Shown here: positions 15,319 to 23,590 of the stretch, piece after piece | How the letters are laid out: each line of letters starts with the position of its first letter | Numbering within the stretch: the first letter of the stretch is position 1 | Origin: Acidobacterium sp. | Lineage (GTDB): Bacteria > Acidobacteriota > Vicinamibacteria > Vicinamibacterales > UBA2999 | NCBI GenBank assembly: GCA_002737365.1 | Contig: NSIL01000025.1 | Span: forward strand, 1 to 36,633 | DNA length: 36,633 nt | Direction: 5' to 3' | The notes under the pieces: model-generated | Told to the model about the DNA's origin: nothing | The model's database searches: none | What the model saw: the letters and a program-made list of their open reading frames with translations, nothing else | Translations under genes and position numbers: made by a program

Positions 15319-16401
15319 GTGGCTCTAGTCAAGAAGATCGGCGTGCTGACCGGCGGTGGCGACGCCCCCGGCCTCAACGCCGTCATCCGGGCGGTCGTCA
15401 AGGCCGCGCACAACGCTGGAATCGAAGTGATCGGCCTCGAAGACAGCTTTGACGGCTTGCTCGATCCCTCGCGCACGCGGGTGCTGACGCCCCGCGACGT
15501 CACCGGCATCCTGCGACTCGGCGGCACCATTCTCGGGACCACGAATCATGGCAACCCATTCGAGTATCCCGTCGACACGCCAGAGGGCAAGGTTGACTAC
15601 TCGGATCGGGTGGTCGACACCTTCCACAAGATGGGACTGCATGCCCTGGTGGTGATCGGCGGTGACGGCTCGCTCAGCATCGCCCACCAGTTCAGTTTGA
15701 AGGGCATTCCCATCGTCGGTGTCCCCAAGACCATCGACAACGACATTGTCGGCACTACCAGTTGCTTCGGTTTCGATACGGCCGTGGACTTCGCGGCGCT
15801 GGCCATCGATCGCCTGCACACCACGGCGGAAGCACATAAGCGCATCATGGTTGTCGAGGTGATGGGACGCTATGCCGGGTGGATCGCGTTGCACAGCGGT
15901 GTGGCGGGCGGCGCCGACGTCATTTTGATGCCTGAGATTCCGTACGATCTTGGCAAGGTCGCGGCCGACATTCGCAAGCGCGAGTCATTCGGCGCCAAGT
16001 TCAGCATCGTCGTGGTCGCCGAAGGGGCCAAGCCGGTAGGTGGCAGCCACACCCTGCGCGAGGCCGCCCGCGCCGGCCACGTCGAGCGCCTGGGTGGGGT
16101 GGGCATCACGGTCGCCTCGCAGTTGGAAGAATTAACGGGCAAGGAATCGCGCTGCGTCGTGCTGGGCCACTTGCAGCGTGGCGGCGGTCCCACGGCTTTC
16201 GACCGGGTGCTGGCCACGCGCTTCGGCGGCGCGGCGGTGGAACTGCTGCAACGCGGGGTGTTCGGCAAGATGGTGGCGAATCATCCCCCCGACATCGTGC
16301 CGGTGCCGCTGGCCGACATCGTCGGCCGCACGAAGACCGTGCCGCTGGACTACGACCTGCTGAGAACCGCGCGCGCCGTCGGCGTCTCGTTCGGCGATTG
16401 A
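15319..16401 (+). CDS. pfkA: 6-phosphofructokinase (group III type)
   Basis: 360 residues from a GTG at 15319, preceded by an AAGG ribosome-binding site. It phosphorylates fructose 6-phosphate in glycolysis. Motifs: GVLTGGGDAPGLNAVIR at 8-24, VIGGDGSLS at 112-120, PKTIDNDI at 136-143 with catalytic Asp140, EVMGRYAGW, and the LGHLQRGG block near the C-terminus. Gly in GGDGS points to ATP as phosphoryl donor, whereas Lys137 (PKTIDND) is the residue typical of PPi-dependent and group III enzymes. Donor preference is therefore unsettled, ATP more likely. TACTAT at 15285-15290 could be its -10 element. Confidence 0.92.
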   Translation: MALVKKIGVLTGGGDAPGLNAVIRAVVKAAHNAGIEVIGLEDSFDGLLDPSRTRVLTPRDVTGILRLGGTILGTTNHGNPFEYPVDTPEGKVDYSDRVVDTFHKMGLHALVVIGGDGSLSIAHQFSLKGIPIVGVPKTIDNDIVGTTSCFGFDTAVDFAALAIDRLHTTAEAHKRIMVVEVMGRYAGWIALHSGVAGGADVILMPEIPYDLGKVAADIRKRESFGAKFSIVVVAEGAKPVGGSHTLREAARAGHVERLGGVGITVASQLEELTGKESRCVVLGHLQRGGGPTAFDRVLATRFGGAAVELLQRGVFGKMVANHPPDIVPVPLADIVGRTKTVPLDYDLLRTARAVGVSFGD

Positions 16402-16415
16402 GCCGGTGGTTGGCC

Positions 16416-16484
16416 TGTGGCGTCCGCCTTTCGGTGTGCCGGTCCAGCTAAAGCCGGACGCGACACCGCTACGAACTTCAGCGG
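16416..16484. repeat. REP-like imperfect palindromes between convergent pfkA and thrC
   Basis: The 76-bp gap holds nested hairpins. The outer arms TGTGGCGTCCG (16416-16426) and CGGACGCGACA (16455-16465) pair 10 of 11 bases. The inner arms GTCCAGC and GCCGGAC flank TAAA (16442-16459). A second hairpin CCGCT/AGCGG (16466-16484) follows and enters the end of thrC. It could terminate transcription in both directions, but there is no T-tract. It looks like a dispersed REP-type element. Confidence 0.55.
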
Positions 16485-17656
16485 AGCACGTCGAGATATT
16501 TGAGCGCACCGCCGGTATTGAAGATCACGACGGTCTCGTGGGGCTTGATCCGGCCGGCGGCCACCAGAGCGCGAACAGCAGACAGGGCGGCGCCGCCCTC
16601 GGGCGCCGCCGAGACGCCCTCGAGGCTGCCAATCGCCTTCATGTCCAGGACCATCTGCTCGTCAGATACCGCGACGGCGGCGCCGCCGCTCTCGCGCAGG
16701 GCTCTCAAGATCAGGAAGTCGGCAATCGCGCGCGGCACGCGGAGGCCGTCGGCGACGGTGTGCGCGCCTTCCCACGTGCCGGCGGTCTCGGCACCACTGT
16801 CGAAGGCGCGAATGATCGGCGCGCAGCCCTCGGTCTGGACTGACACCATCTTCGGGCGCTGCCCGGCAGCAAGCCAGCCGATGGCTTCCATTTCGGCGAA
16901 AGCCTTCCACATCCCGACGAGTCCCGTGCCACCGCCGGTGGGATAAATGATCCAGTCGGGCAGGGTCCAGTTGAGCTGCTCAGCCAGCTCGTAGGCCATC
17001 GTTTTTTTGCCTTCAGCGCGGCCGGCTTCACGAAACGTCGAGAGTTCGTACCACCCGCGTCCCTTGGCGGTCTCGGTCGCCAGGCGGCCGGCGTCGGTGA
17101 TCAGCCCATCGACCAGCGTGACGTTAGCGCCATAGAGGCGGCATTCGTCAATGAACGGCTGCTTGGCATCCTTGGGGATAAACACTTCGCACTTCATGCC
17201 GGCCGCCGCGGCGTAGGCTGCGGCAGCGTTGCCGGCATTCCCGGCGGTCGGCAGAAAGACGGTCTCGGCGTGAAGGGCTTTGGCGCGTGAAATCGCGGCC
17301 GACAGGCCACGTGCCTTGAATGAGTTGGTGGGATTGAGGGATTCGTCTTTGATCAGTAGCCGCTCGAGGCCGAGCGTCAGGCCGAGTCGCTTGGCATGGA
17401 GCAGAGGAGTGAAGCCTTCGCCAAGGGTCACGGGGTCATCGCCGGCGAGCAACGGCAGCATCTCGCGGTAGCGCCACATGCTGTGCGGGCGACCGACCAG
17501 CGATTCCTTCTTCCACGACCGCGCCGCTTTCAGGTCGTAGCGGGCGAGCATCGGGAGCTGGCATGAGGGACAGAGAAAATGAGTCTCGCGCGGGTCGAAG
17601 GGGCCCGCGCCGCAGTCACGGCTGCACTCGAGGTGAGTGAAGAAGCTACTTGCCAA
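16478..17656 (-). CDS. thrC: Threonine synthase (PLP-dependent)
   Basis: 392 residues. It converts O-phosphohomoserine to threonine. An N-terminal zinc-ribbon-like segment has Cys pairs (CSRDCG near 11, CPSC near 29). The PLP lysine sits in KDESLNPTNSFKARG, and TAGNAGNAAAAYAA and YPTGGGTGLVGMWKA are the PLP-phosphate and substrate loops. This is the type with an N-terminal Cys motif; other fold-type II enzymes (threonine dehydratase, cysteate synthase) are less likely. The only suitable start is TTG at 17656, giving an 11-nt overlap with frr and probable coupling. Last gene of the pyrH-frr-thrC run. Confidence 0.85.
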   Translation of the reverse strand: MASSFFTHLECSRDCGAGPFDPRETHFLCPSCQLPMLARYDLKAARSWKKESLVGRPHSMWRYREMLPLLAGDDPVTLGEGFTPLLHAKRLGLTLGLERLLIKDESLNPTNSFKARGLSAAISRAKALHAETVFLPTAGNAGNAAAAYAAAAGMKCEVFIPKDAKQPFIDECRLYGANVTLVDGLITDAGRLATETAKGRGWYELSTFREAGRAEGKKTMAYELAEQLNWTLPDWIIYPTGGGTGLVGMWKAFAEMEAIGWLAAGQRPKMVSVQTEGCAPIIRAFDSGAETAGTWEGAHTVADGLRVPRAIADFLILRALRESGGAAVAVSDEQMVLDMKAIGSLEGVSAAPEGGAALSAVRALVAAGRIKPHETVVIFNTGGALKYLDVLR

Positions 17657-18215
17657 GCAGTTCCTGGTCCTTCTTCGCCTGCAGTTCGTCGATCGACTTG
17701 ACGTGCAGGTCGGTGAACTTCTGCACCTCGTCCAGCGCCCGCTTCTCGTCGTCTTCGGAGATGGCGTGGTCCTTCAGCATCTTTTTCAGCGTATCGTTGG
17801 CCTCGCGACGCACGCCGCGAACGTGATTGCGGCCTTCCTCGGCCATCTTGTGGACGTGCCGCGACAGCTCCTTGCGGCGTTCGTCGGTAAGCGACGGAAT
17901 CGGAATGCGCAACACCTTGCCATCCGAAGCCGGGTTGAGGCCCAAGTCCGACAGACGGATGGCGCGTTCGAGCGCCGGCATGAGCGACGGGTCGAACGGT
18001 TGACAGACGATCAACGCGGGCTCGGGAATGGAGAGCGTGGCGACCTGGTTCAGGGGCATCTTCGAGCCGTAGGCCTCGACCTGCACGCCCTCAAGCATGC
18101 CGGTTGACGCGCGCCCCGTCCGGACGCCGGCGAGTTCCTTGCGGGCGAACTCCACGTGCGCAGCCATGCGCTTCTTCACTTCGACAAAAAGGCCTTTGGT
18201 GTCGGTGACATCCAT
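17646..18215 (-). CDS. frr: Ribosome recycling factor
   Basis: 189 residues (family about 185). RRF splits post-termination ribosomes together with EF-G. Typical blocks: ELAGVRTGRAS near 27, PLNQVATLSIPEP near 54, LGLNPASDGKVLRIPIPSLTDERRKEL at about 91-117, and the C-terminal helix with the EDDEKRALDEVQKFTD pattern. It lies 45 nt downstream of pyrH, the arrangement common in bacteria, and overlaps thrC by 11 nt. The gap to pyrH contains two near-identical direct repeats (CGGTTTAATCACG/CGGTTCAATCACG on the minus strand). Confidence 0.97.
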   Translation of the reverse strand: MDVTDTKGLFVEVKKRMAAHVEFARKELAGVRTGRASTGMLEGVQVEAYGSKMPLNQVATLSIPEPALIVCQPFDPSLMPALERAIRLSDLGLNPASDGKVLRIPIPSLTDERRKELSRHVHKMAEEGRNHVRGVRREANDTLKKMLKDHAISEDDEKRALDEVQKFTDLHVKSIDELQAKKDQELLGK

Positions 18216-18260
18216 AGTGGTGAACCTGCGTGATTGAACCGTCGTGATTAAACCGTCTCG

Positions 18261-18995
18261 CTACGCCGTAACCAGCGTGCCAATCTTCTCACCCATCACG
18301 ACGCGGCGAATGTTGCCCGGCGTCTTGAGATTGAAGACCAGGATTGGCAGTTTGTTGTCCATGCACAGCGAAATCGCCGTCGCATCCATCACCTGGAGGC
18401 GTTCCTGCAGCACTTGCAAGTAGGAAATCGAATCGTAGCGGGTCGCGTGTGGATCCTTAACCGGGTCGGCCGTGTAGATGCCGTCCACTTTGGTGCCCTT
18501 GAGGATCACTTCGGCCTTCATTTCCATGGCCCGCAATGCCGCCGCGGTGTCGGTGGTGAAGTACGGATTACCCGTACCGGCGGCAAACACCACGACGCGG
18601 CCCTTTTCGAGATGGCGGACGGCGCGCCGGCGGATGAAGGGCTCGGCGACCGAGCGCATTTCGATGGCAGTCAGCACCCGCGTCGCGACGCCGTGGTGTT
18701 CAAGCGCATCCTGCAGGGCCAGCGCGTTGATCACCGTGGCCAGCATACCCATGTAATCGCCGGTCGAGCGGTCCATGCCGCGGGCGCTGGCGGCCAGGCC
18801 GCGGAAGATGTTGCCGCCGCCAATCACCACCGCCGTCTCGACACCGAGCGCCTGAATTTCGGCGATGTCCTGGGCGATCCGGGTGGCAATCGCGGGATCG
18901 ATCCCGTAGTTCTGGTCGCCCATGAGGGCTTCGCCAGACAGCTTCAGGAGGATACGTTTGTAGTGGGGAGGGGGAGAGGACGGGGCGGAAGGCAC
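18261..18995 (-). CDS. pyrH: UMP kinase
   Basis: 244 residues from the GTG at 18995. It phosphorylates UMP to UDP and belongs to the amino-acid kinase fold. Motifs: [13 protein letters not shown] near the N-terminus, [45 protein letters not shown] and [10 protein letters not shown]. An open frame continues upstream to 19097 but would run through the -10 element and a repeat. The GTG lies exactly 6 nt after a perfect TATAAT (19007-19002), predicting a leaderless mRNA, and gives an N-terminus of normal length. Confidence 0.94.
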   Translation of the reverse strand: MPSAPSSPPPHYKRILLKLSGEALMGDQNYGIDPAIATRIAQDIAEIQALGVETAVVIGGGNIFRGLAASARGMDRSTGDYMGMLATVINALALQDALEHHGVATRVLTAIEMRSVAEPFIRRRAVRHLEKGRVVVFAAGTGNPYFTTDTAAALRAMEMKAEVILKGTKVDGIYTADPVKDPHATRYDSISYLQVLQERLQVMDATAISLCMDNKLPILVFNLKTPGNIRRVVMGEKIGTLVTA

Positions 18996-19001
18996 GAAGT
19001 G

Positions 19002-19007
19002 ATTATA
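19002..19007 (-). promoter_or_regulatory. -10 hexamer (TATAAT) for leaderless pyrH
   Basis: Perfect TATAAT on the minus strand (19007 to 19002), then six bases, then the pyrH GTG at 18995, the position expected for +1. No clear -35 is seen at 16-18 nt spacing. Confidence 0.6.
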
Positions 19008-19016
19008 ACGAGATCT

Positions 19017-19108
19017 GGCTTGGGGCTTGAGAATTGAGGATTGGGCCGTCGGGTGTCGGCTCGAGGACTGAAGCTTGGGAAGTCCCCTAAGCCCCAAGCC
19101 CCAAGCCC
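19017..19108. repeat. CTTGGGGC inverted repeat between tsf and pyrH
   Basis: GGCTTGGGGCTTG (19017-19029) is perfectly complementary to CAAGCCCCAAGCC (19095-19107). The right arm lies in a short tandem run of AAGCCCC units (19089-19108). The arms enclose about 65 nt of AG-rich sequence. Related units flank the other side of tsf (19736-19823). It could fold as a long hairpin after tsf, but no T-tract follows. Confidence 0.6.
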
Positions 19109-19114
19109 AGGCCT

Positions 19115-19720
19115 TTATTCCGTCGCGAGCTCGCCCAGCTTGAACCGGACAAAGCGCGTGATCGTGACGTTCTCGCCGGTCTTGGCGGTGGCCGACGCCA
19201 CCATCTGCTTGATCGTCGTGCTTGGGTCGCGCACCGATGGCTGGTCCATCAGGCAGACCTGCGAGTAGTAGCTGTCGAGTTTGCCTTCGATGATCTTGTC
19301 GATCACGTTGGCCGGCTTGCCGGAGCCCGCGAACTGGGCGCGGTAGATCTCGCGCTCCTTTTCAAGCACGTCGGCACCCAGTTCTTCACGGCGCACCACC
19401 AGCGGGCTGGCCGCGGCGATGTGCATGGCGATCTCCTTCGCCAGCGTCTGGAACTCGGGCGTGCGCGCGACGAAGTCGGTCTCGCAGTTCACTTCCACCA
19501 GCACGCCGACCTTGCCACCCATGTGGATGTAGTGACCGATCATGCCATCCTTGGCGAGACGGCCGGCGCGTTTGGCGGCCTGCGCCAGACCCTTCTTGCG
19601 GAGGATGTCGACGGCCTTGTCGACGTCGCCGCCCGATTCATCGAGCGCGGCCTTGCAATCCATCATCCCGGCGCCGGTCTTCTCGCGCAGTTCCTTGACC
19701 TGTACTGCTGTCGCTGCCAT
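19115..19720 (-). CDS. tsf: Elongation factor Ts, short form
   Basis: 201 residues. This is the short EF-Ts type (about 200 residues, versus about 283 in E. coli). EF-Ts regenerates EF-Tu-GTP. The N-terminal UBA-like domain has [19 protein letters not shown] (8-26), followed by [15 protein letters not shown]. The core has [23 protein letters not shown]. The C-terminal block includes [21 protein letters not shown] lies about 10 nt before the ATG as ribosome-binding site. It follows rpsB but is separated from it by a hairpin-plus-T-tract terminator and a repeat. Confidence 0.96.
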   Translation of the reverse strand: MAATAVQVKELREKTGAGMMDCKAALDESGGDVDKAVDILRKKGLAQAAKRAGRLAKDGMIGHYIHMGGKVGVLVEVNCETDFVARTPEFQTLAKEIAMHIAAASPLVVRREELGADVLEKEREIYRAQFAGSGKPANVIDKIIEGKLDSYYSQVCLMDQPSVRDPSTTIKQMVASATAKTGENVTITRFVRFKLGELATE

Positions 19721-19735
19721 TTCAATGACTCCTCA

Positions 19736-19823
19736 GGGCTTGGGGCTGGTGACTTGGGGCTTGCGACGGTCGAGAACGGGAATCAAGGTGTTGGCCCAAG
19801 CCTCAAACCTCAAGTCCCAAGTC
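19736..19823. repeat. CTTGGGGC-type imperfect inverted repeat between rpsB and tsf
   Basis: Left units include GGCTTGGGGCT and GACTTGGGGCTT (from 19751); right units include CCCAAGCCT and AAGTCCCAAGTC (ending 19822). GACTTGGGGCTT pairs with AAGTCCCAAGTC at 11 of 12 positions. The same units flank the opposite side of tsf. Confidence 0.55.
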
Positions 19824-19832
19824 GCTGTACGT

Positions 19833-19867
19833 AAAACGCGCCGGCCCGTGTTATCGCAGCCGGCGCG
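19833..19867 (-). terminator. Intrinsic terminator downstream of rpsB
   Basis: Read on the minus strand, CGCGCCGGC (19867-19859) pairs perfectly with GCCGGCGCG (19845-19837) around a 13-nt loop and is followed by TTTT. It starts 38 nt after the rpsB stop and precedes tsf, so it may end the rplM-rpsI-rpsB transcript or act as a partial terminator that lowers tsf expression. Confidence 0.75.
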
Positions 19868-19904
19868 AAAGTGGCGACCAACCTTCAGGTGTGTCGAAGC
19901 GGCC

Positions 19905-20744
19905 TTAGGCCGTGGGAGCGGGCGTCTCTGCGGGACGCTGGGGCTTGCGAAGGTCCGCCGGGCGAACCGTGCGGCTGGCGTCGTGCGCGGCGGCCGCGGC
20001 GGCCTCACTCGCGACCTGTTCGGCCATCGCCGATTCACGCTGGCCGCGACCGTCGATGACCGCATCGGCGACGCGCGACACGAACAGTCTGACCGAGCGC
20101 AGCGCGTCGTCGTTGCCGGGGATCACGTAGTCGATCTGATCGGGGTCGCAGTTGGTGTCGACGATCCCGATCACCGGAATCTTCAGCTTGCGCGCCTCGT
20201 CGACGGCAATCTGTTCCTTGCGGGTATCGACCACGAATAGCGCGTCGGGGAGGCGACCCATGTGGCGAATGCCTTCGAGGTTCTTGAGCAGCTTGCGCTT
20301 CTCCTTCTCGGCCTTCGCGATTTCCTTCTTGGGCATCGTCTCGTAGCGTCCGTCAGTCGACATCGCTTCGAGATCGCGCAGGCGGTTCAGGCTGCGCTGA
20401 ATAGTCGTGAAGTTGGTCAGCAGGCCGCCGAGCCAGCGCTCGTTGACGTAGTACATGCCGCAACGCGTCGCTTCTTCCGCGACCACGTCCTGCGCCTGGC
20501 GCTTGGTGCCCACGAACAGGATCGACTTGCCTTCGGCCGCCAACTGGCGCACAAACCCTTCGGCCTCGCGGTAGTGCTTGACGGTCTTGCCGAGGTCGAG
20601 AATGTAGATGCCGCTGCGTTCCCCGAAAATGAACGGCTTCATCTTGGGATTCCAACGCTTGGTCTGGTGTCCGAAATGCACGCCTGCTTCAAGCAGGTCC
20701 TTCATCGCGAGCGGGGTCAAATTGCCTCCATCCATGGCAGCCAT
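19905..20744 (-). CDS. rpsB: 30S ribosomal protein S2
   Basis: 279 residues from the ATG at 20744, which shares one base with the rpsI stop (TAATG). A second ATG at 20735 is equally possible. S2 hallmarks: [82 protein letters not shown] and [14 protein letters not shown]. After about residue 235 an Ala-rich and then Arg/Pro-rich tail extends beyond the usual E. coli length (241). Third gene of rplM-rpsI-rpsB, with a terminator just downstream. Confidence 0.97.
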   Translation of the reverse strand: MAAMDGGNLTPLAMKDLLEAGVHFGHQTKRWNPKMKPFIFGERSGIYILDLGKTVKHYREAEGFVRQLAAEGKSILFVGTKRQAQDVVAEEATRCGMYYVNERWLGGLLTNFTTIQRSLNRLRDLEAMSTDGRYETMPKKEIAKAEKEKRKLLKNLEGIRHMGRLPDALFVVDTRKEQIAVDEARKLKIPVIGIVDTNCDPDQIDYVIPGNDDALRSVRLFVSRVADAVIDGRGQRESAMAEQVASEAAAAAAHDASRTVRPADLRKPQRPAETPAPTA

Positions 20745-21136
20745 TAGCGCTTGCTGAACTGGAACCGCTTGCGGGCGCCAGCCATACCGTATTTCTTTCG
20801 CTCTTTCGCGCGCGCGTCGCGTGTGAGCAAGCCATCCTTCTTGAGCTTCGGACGCAGTTCGAGGTTGAACTCGCACAGCGCGCGGGAGATGCCGAGGCGA
20901 ATCGCGCCGGCCTGGCCGGTCATGCCGCCACCAGACACTGTCGCGAGAATGTCGAACTGCTCTGCGGTTTCCGTGAGAATGAGCGGGGACTTCACCAGGA
21001 TGCGCAGGGTCTCGCGCGGGAAGAACTCAACAAACTCGCGCTTGTTGACCTTGATCGCGCCGGTGCCAGGACGAAGGAACACGCGGGCGGTCGATTCCTT
21101 GCGACGCCCGGTTGCGTAATATTCAGTGGCTGCCAA
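20744..21136 (-). CDS. rpsI: 30S ribosomal protein S9
   Basis: 130 residues, the standard length, from a TTG at 21136. This start is placed by homology (the [19 protein letters not shown] opening) and lies one base after the rplM stop. Typical blocks: [41 protein letters not shown], and the C-terminal [24 protein letters not shown], whose Lys/Arg tail reaches the P-site tRNA. The open frame upstream to 21202 only overlaps rplM. The last base of rpsI is the first of rpsB (TAATG). Confidence 0.97.
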   Translation of the reverse strand: MAATEYYATGRRKESTARVFLRPGTGAIKVNKREFVEFFPRETLRILVKSPLILTETAEQFDILATVSGGGMTGQAGAIRLGISRALCEFNLELRPKLKKDGLLTRDARAKERKKYGMAGARKRFQFSKR

Positions 21137-21137
21137 G

Positions 21138-21569
21138 TTATGCGACCTCGAAAACGGTGGGTTTCTGGGCGGCGTGCGGGTGCTTGTCACCGGCATACAC
21201 ATTCAATTTGCGATACATAGCGTCGCCGAGCTTGGACTTCGGCAACATGCCGCGCACGGCCTCTTCCACCATGCGCATCGGGTTCTCAGCGCGAACGACC
21301 TTGACGCGATCGGTCCGCAGGCCGCCCGGGTAACCGCTGTGGCGCCGGTAGACCTTCTGGTCATCCTTGCGGCCGGTCAGCTTGACCTTGTCGACGTTGA
21401 CGATCACGACGTGATCACCGGTGTCGAGGTAGGGCGTGTAAATCGCCTTATGTTTGCCTTGCAGCAGTTTGGCCGCGTCGGTCGCAATGCGGCCGAGGAC
21501 CTTGCCATTGGCGTCAATCACATGCCACTTGATCGGCATGGTCTTCACAGCGGGAACGTAAGTCAGCAT
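21138..21569 (-). CDS. rplM: 50S ribosomal protein L13
   Basis: 143 residues from the ATG at 21569 (E. coli 142); an ATG at 21587 would add six residues. L13 blocks: [74 protein letters not shown] and [16 protein letters not shown]. First gene of the ribosomal run; a TTGTCT-17-TATTAT promoter ends at 21628, giving a leader of about 50 nt. TAGGA upstream of the ATG is the probable ribosome-binding site. Confidence 0.97.
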   Translation of the reverse strand: MLTYVPAVKTMPIKWHVIDANGKVLGRIATDAAKLLQGKHKAIYTPYLDTGDHVVIVNVDKVKLTGRKDDQKVYRRHSGYPGGLRTDRVKVVRAENPMRMVEEAVRGMLPKSKLGDAMYRKLNVYAGDKHPHAAQKPTVFEVA

Positions 21570-21627
21570 CCTGTTTCCTAATATCACGGTCGATCACTTC
21601 CGCCCACGGGGAGGACGGCAAACCAAG

Positions 21628-21656
21628 ATAATACAGGTATTTCGGGCTGAAGACAA
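21628..21656 (-). promoter_or_regulatory. Promoter of the rplM-rpsI-rpsB operon
   Basis: Minus strand: TTGTCT (21656-21651), 17-nt spacer, TATTAT (21633-21628). Predicted transcription start near 21621. Confidence 0.6.
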
Positions 21657-21917
21657 GGTAGCTGCACTTTAGGCAGCTGAGGCACTGTAGCCACCTTGAT
21701 CAGGTTCCGATAAGTCGGGGTGGCAGGGAGGGGGCCAGCCGATTGACGATACCTGGAGAAAGCATCAGTCGCTTGCAATTCTGTATGTTGGCCGAACCCC
21801 CTGGCGCCGCTTCGGATAGCCATTTCCGGCTTTCTCGGGCCGATTTTGTCGGATCGGCAACGCTCGGCCAGATGGTATTCAGTTTGGCCCTCTGGCCAGG
21901 TCTGGAGACGCCGTAAC
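21657..21917. other. Intergenic region between divergent rplM and pilM
   Basis: About 260 nt without a convincing gene. It contains two short hairpins: AGCTGC/GCAGCT (21660-21678) and GCCACC/GGTGGC (21690-21724). A TGGTATTCA at about 21874-21882 resembles an extended -10 for pilM (predicted start near 21889). I see no recognisable riboswitch and no clear sigma54 element. A 135-codon minus-strand frame across this region has no family resemblance and is treated as noise. Confidence 0.4.
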
Positions 21918-22973
21918 GTGCTGTTTCGTCGACCAAAAAGCCTGATAGGCCTCGACATCGGGTCGAGTTCTGTCAAGGCCATCGAGCTCAAGGCGTCAGG
22001 AAAGGGCTATCGCGTCTCGGCCATCGGGGTCGAGTCGGTGCCCCCTGATAGCATTATCGACGGCGCCATCATCGATGGCGGCGCGGTCGCGGATGCGATC
22101 CGCCGTCTCTTTACCAACAAGCGCTTTAAGGCGAACGACATCGTCGCCTCGCTGTCGGGAAACTCGGTGATCGTGAAGAAGATCACCCTGCCGGCGATGA
22201 CCGAGTCGGAACTGTCTGAGTCCATCTACTGGGAAGCGGAGCAGTACATCCCGTTCGACATTCAGGACGTCAGCCTCGATTACGAGATTATCGACCCCGG
22301 TACGGGCCAGGACAACATGGAAGTGCTGCTGGTGGCCGCCAAGAAAGACAAGATTGCCGACTACACGAACGTGATTGCCCAGGCCGGCAAGACGCCCGTG
22401 GTGGTCGATGTGGATGTGTTCGCGCTGCAGAATGCGTTTGAAGTGAACTACGGTTGCGAGCCAAGTACGGTCGTCGCCATCCTCAACGTCGGCGCCAGCG
22501 CCGTCAACATCAACATCCTGACCGGCTCGCAGTCGGTATTCACCCGAGACGTCTCGATGGGCGGCAACGCCTTCACGGAAGCGGTGCGGAAGGAACTCAA
22601 TCTGCCGTACGAAGCGGCCGAGATGCTGAAGAAGGGCCAGGACGTCGAGGGTGCCACCTTCGAGGATGCCCGTGCCGTGTTGCGCGCGATGACCGACAAT
22701 GTGCTCCTGGAAGTCGAGAAGACGTTCGACTTTTTCAAGGCCACGGCAGCGAGTGAGCGTATCGATCGCATCATGTTGTGCGGTGGTGCGTCGCGCGTCG
22801 AAGGCTTTACCGAATCGCTGCGTGAACGTTTTAACACCGAAGTGGAACAGTTCGACCCGTTTCGGCAGGTGGCGTGTGATGCCAAGAAACTCGGCATCGA
22901 GAGTGCCGAGGATCTGGCGGCCGTCTCCGCCGTCGCGCTCGGCCTCGCCTTGCGCAAGGTGGGTGACCGATGA
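21918..22973 (+). CDS. pilM: Type IV pilus assembly protein PilM
   Basis: 351 residues from the GTG at 21918, chosen because FRRPKSLIGLDIGSSSVKAIEL is the usual PilM start; upstream codons to 21846 are intergenic. PilM is an actin-like ATPase fold protein on the cytoplasmic face that binds the PilN N-terminus. Visible: phosphate-1 loop GLDIGSSSVK, SLSGNSVIVKKI, ESIYWEAEQYIPFDI, NVGASAVNINI (phosphate-2) and LCGGASRVEGF (adenosine). The stop overlaps pilN as ATGA. First gene of pilMNOPQ. Confidence 0.95.
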   Translation: MLFRRPKSLIGLDIGSSSVKAIELKASGKGYRVSAIGVESVPPDSIIDGAIIDGGAVADAIRRLFTNKRFKANDIVASLSGNSVIVKKITLPAMTESELSESIYWEAEQYIPFDIQDVSLDYEIIDPGTGQDNMEVLLVAAKKDKIADYTNVIAQAGKTPVVVDVDVFALQNAFEVNYGCEPSTVVAILNVGASAVNINILTGSQSVFTRDVSMGGNAFTEAVRKELNLPYEAAEMLKKGQDVEGATFEDARAVLRAMTDNVLLEVEKTFDFFKATAASERIDRIMLCGGASRVEGFTESLRERFNTEVEQFDPFRQVACDAKKLGIESAEDLAAVSAVALGLALRKVGDR

Positions 22974-23590
22974 TTCGGATCAACCTCATCGCGGAGCGCC
23001 GCAGCGTCAAGGCTGTCAGCAAGGGGTTCCAGGCCGGCCAGAAAATCACGGTGATCGGCAGTCTCCTGGTAGTGCTGACGCTCAGTGGTGTTGGCTGGCG
23101 CTACTGGGCGCTTGGCCAGCAGCAGGCGCAGGTCGCCCGTGACCTCGCCGCGGCCCAGCGCGAAGAGCACCGCCTTGCCGAGATTCTTAAGCAGGTGGCG
23201 GCCTTCGAGGTTCGCAAGCAGCAGCTCGAACAACGCGTGGCGCTGATCGACGAACTGCGAAAAGGCCAGAACGCCCCGGTGCATATGGTCGATCAGATCA
23301 GCCGCGCCCTGCCGGACATGACGTGGCTGACCGCCCTGAAGCAAGAGGGCTACACGCTCACCCTCCAGGGCCGGTGCCTCACGCTGACCTCATTGTCGGA
23401 TTTTATCGGCAACCTCGAAGCGTCGCGCTATTTCGTGCGGCCGGTCGAAATCGTTGACAGCGTCGTGGTTAGCGGCGACGGCAAGACGACGCCGGATTTG
23501 ATCCAGTTCACCATTCGCGGCACCTTCCAGATGGCGGGTATCGATCCGCTGCCGCCGCCGACCGGAAGAAAGGGCGGCAAGCGTGGCTAG
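22970..23590 (+). CDS. pilN: Type IV pilus assembly protein PilN
   Basis: 206 residues. The N-terminal MIRINLIAERR is the conserved INL segment that docks on PilM. A single transmembrane helix follows at about 26-46, then a coiled coil (about 48-90) and a periplasmic ferredoxin-like domain. Inner-membrane member of the PilMNOP alignment complex. ATGA overlap with pilM and an 8-nt overlap with pilO. Confidence 0.92.
   Translation: MIRINLIAERRSVKAVSKGFQAGQKITVIGSLLVVLTLSGVGWRYWALGQQQAQVARDLAAAQREEHRLAEILKQVAAFEVRKQQLEQRVALIDELRKGQNAPVHMVDQISRALPDMTWLTALKQEGYTLTLQGRCLTLTSLSDFIGNLEASRYFVRPVEIVDSVVVSGDGKTTPDLIQFTIRGTFQMAGIDPLPPPTGRKGGKRG

Noticed and set aside
18996-19097. N-terminal extension of pyrH to 19097
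   Set aside because: It would translate the -10 element and part of the inverted repeat; the GTG at 18995 gives a normal UMP kinase N-terminus.
21584-21991. 135-codon minus-strand frame between rplM and pilM
   Set aside because: Spans the rplM promoter and the pilM start, with no family resemblance.
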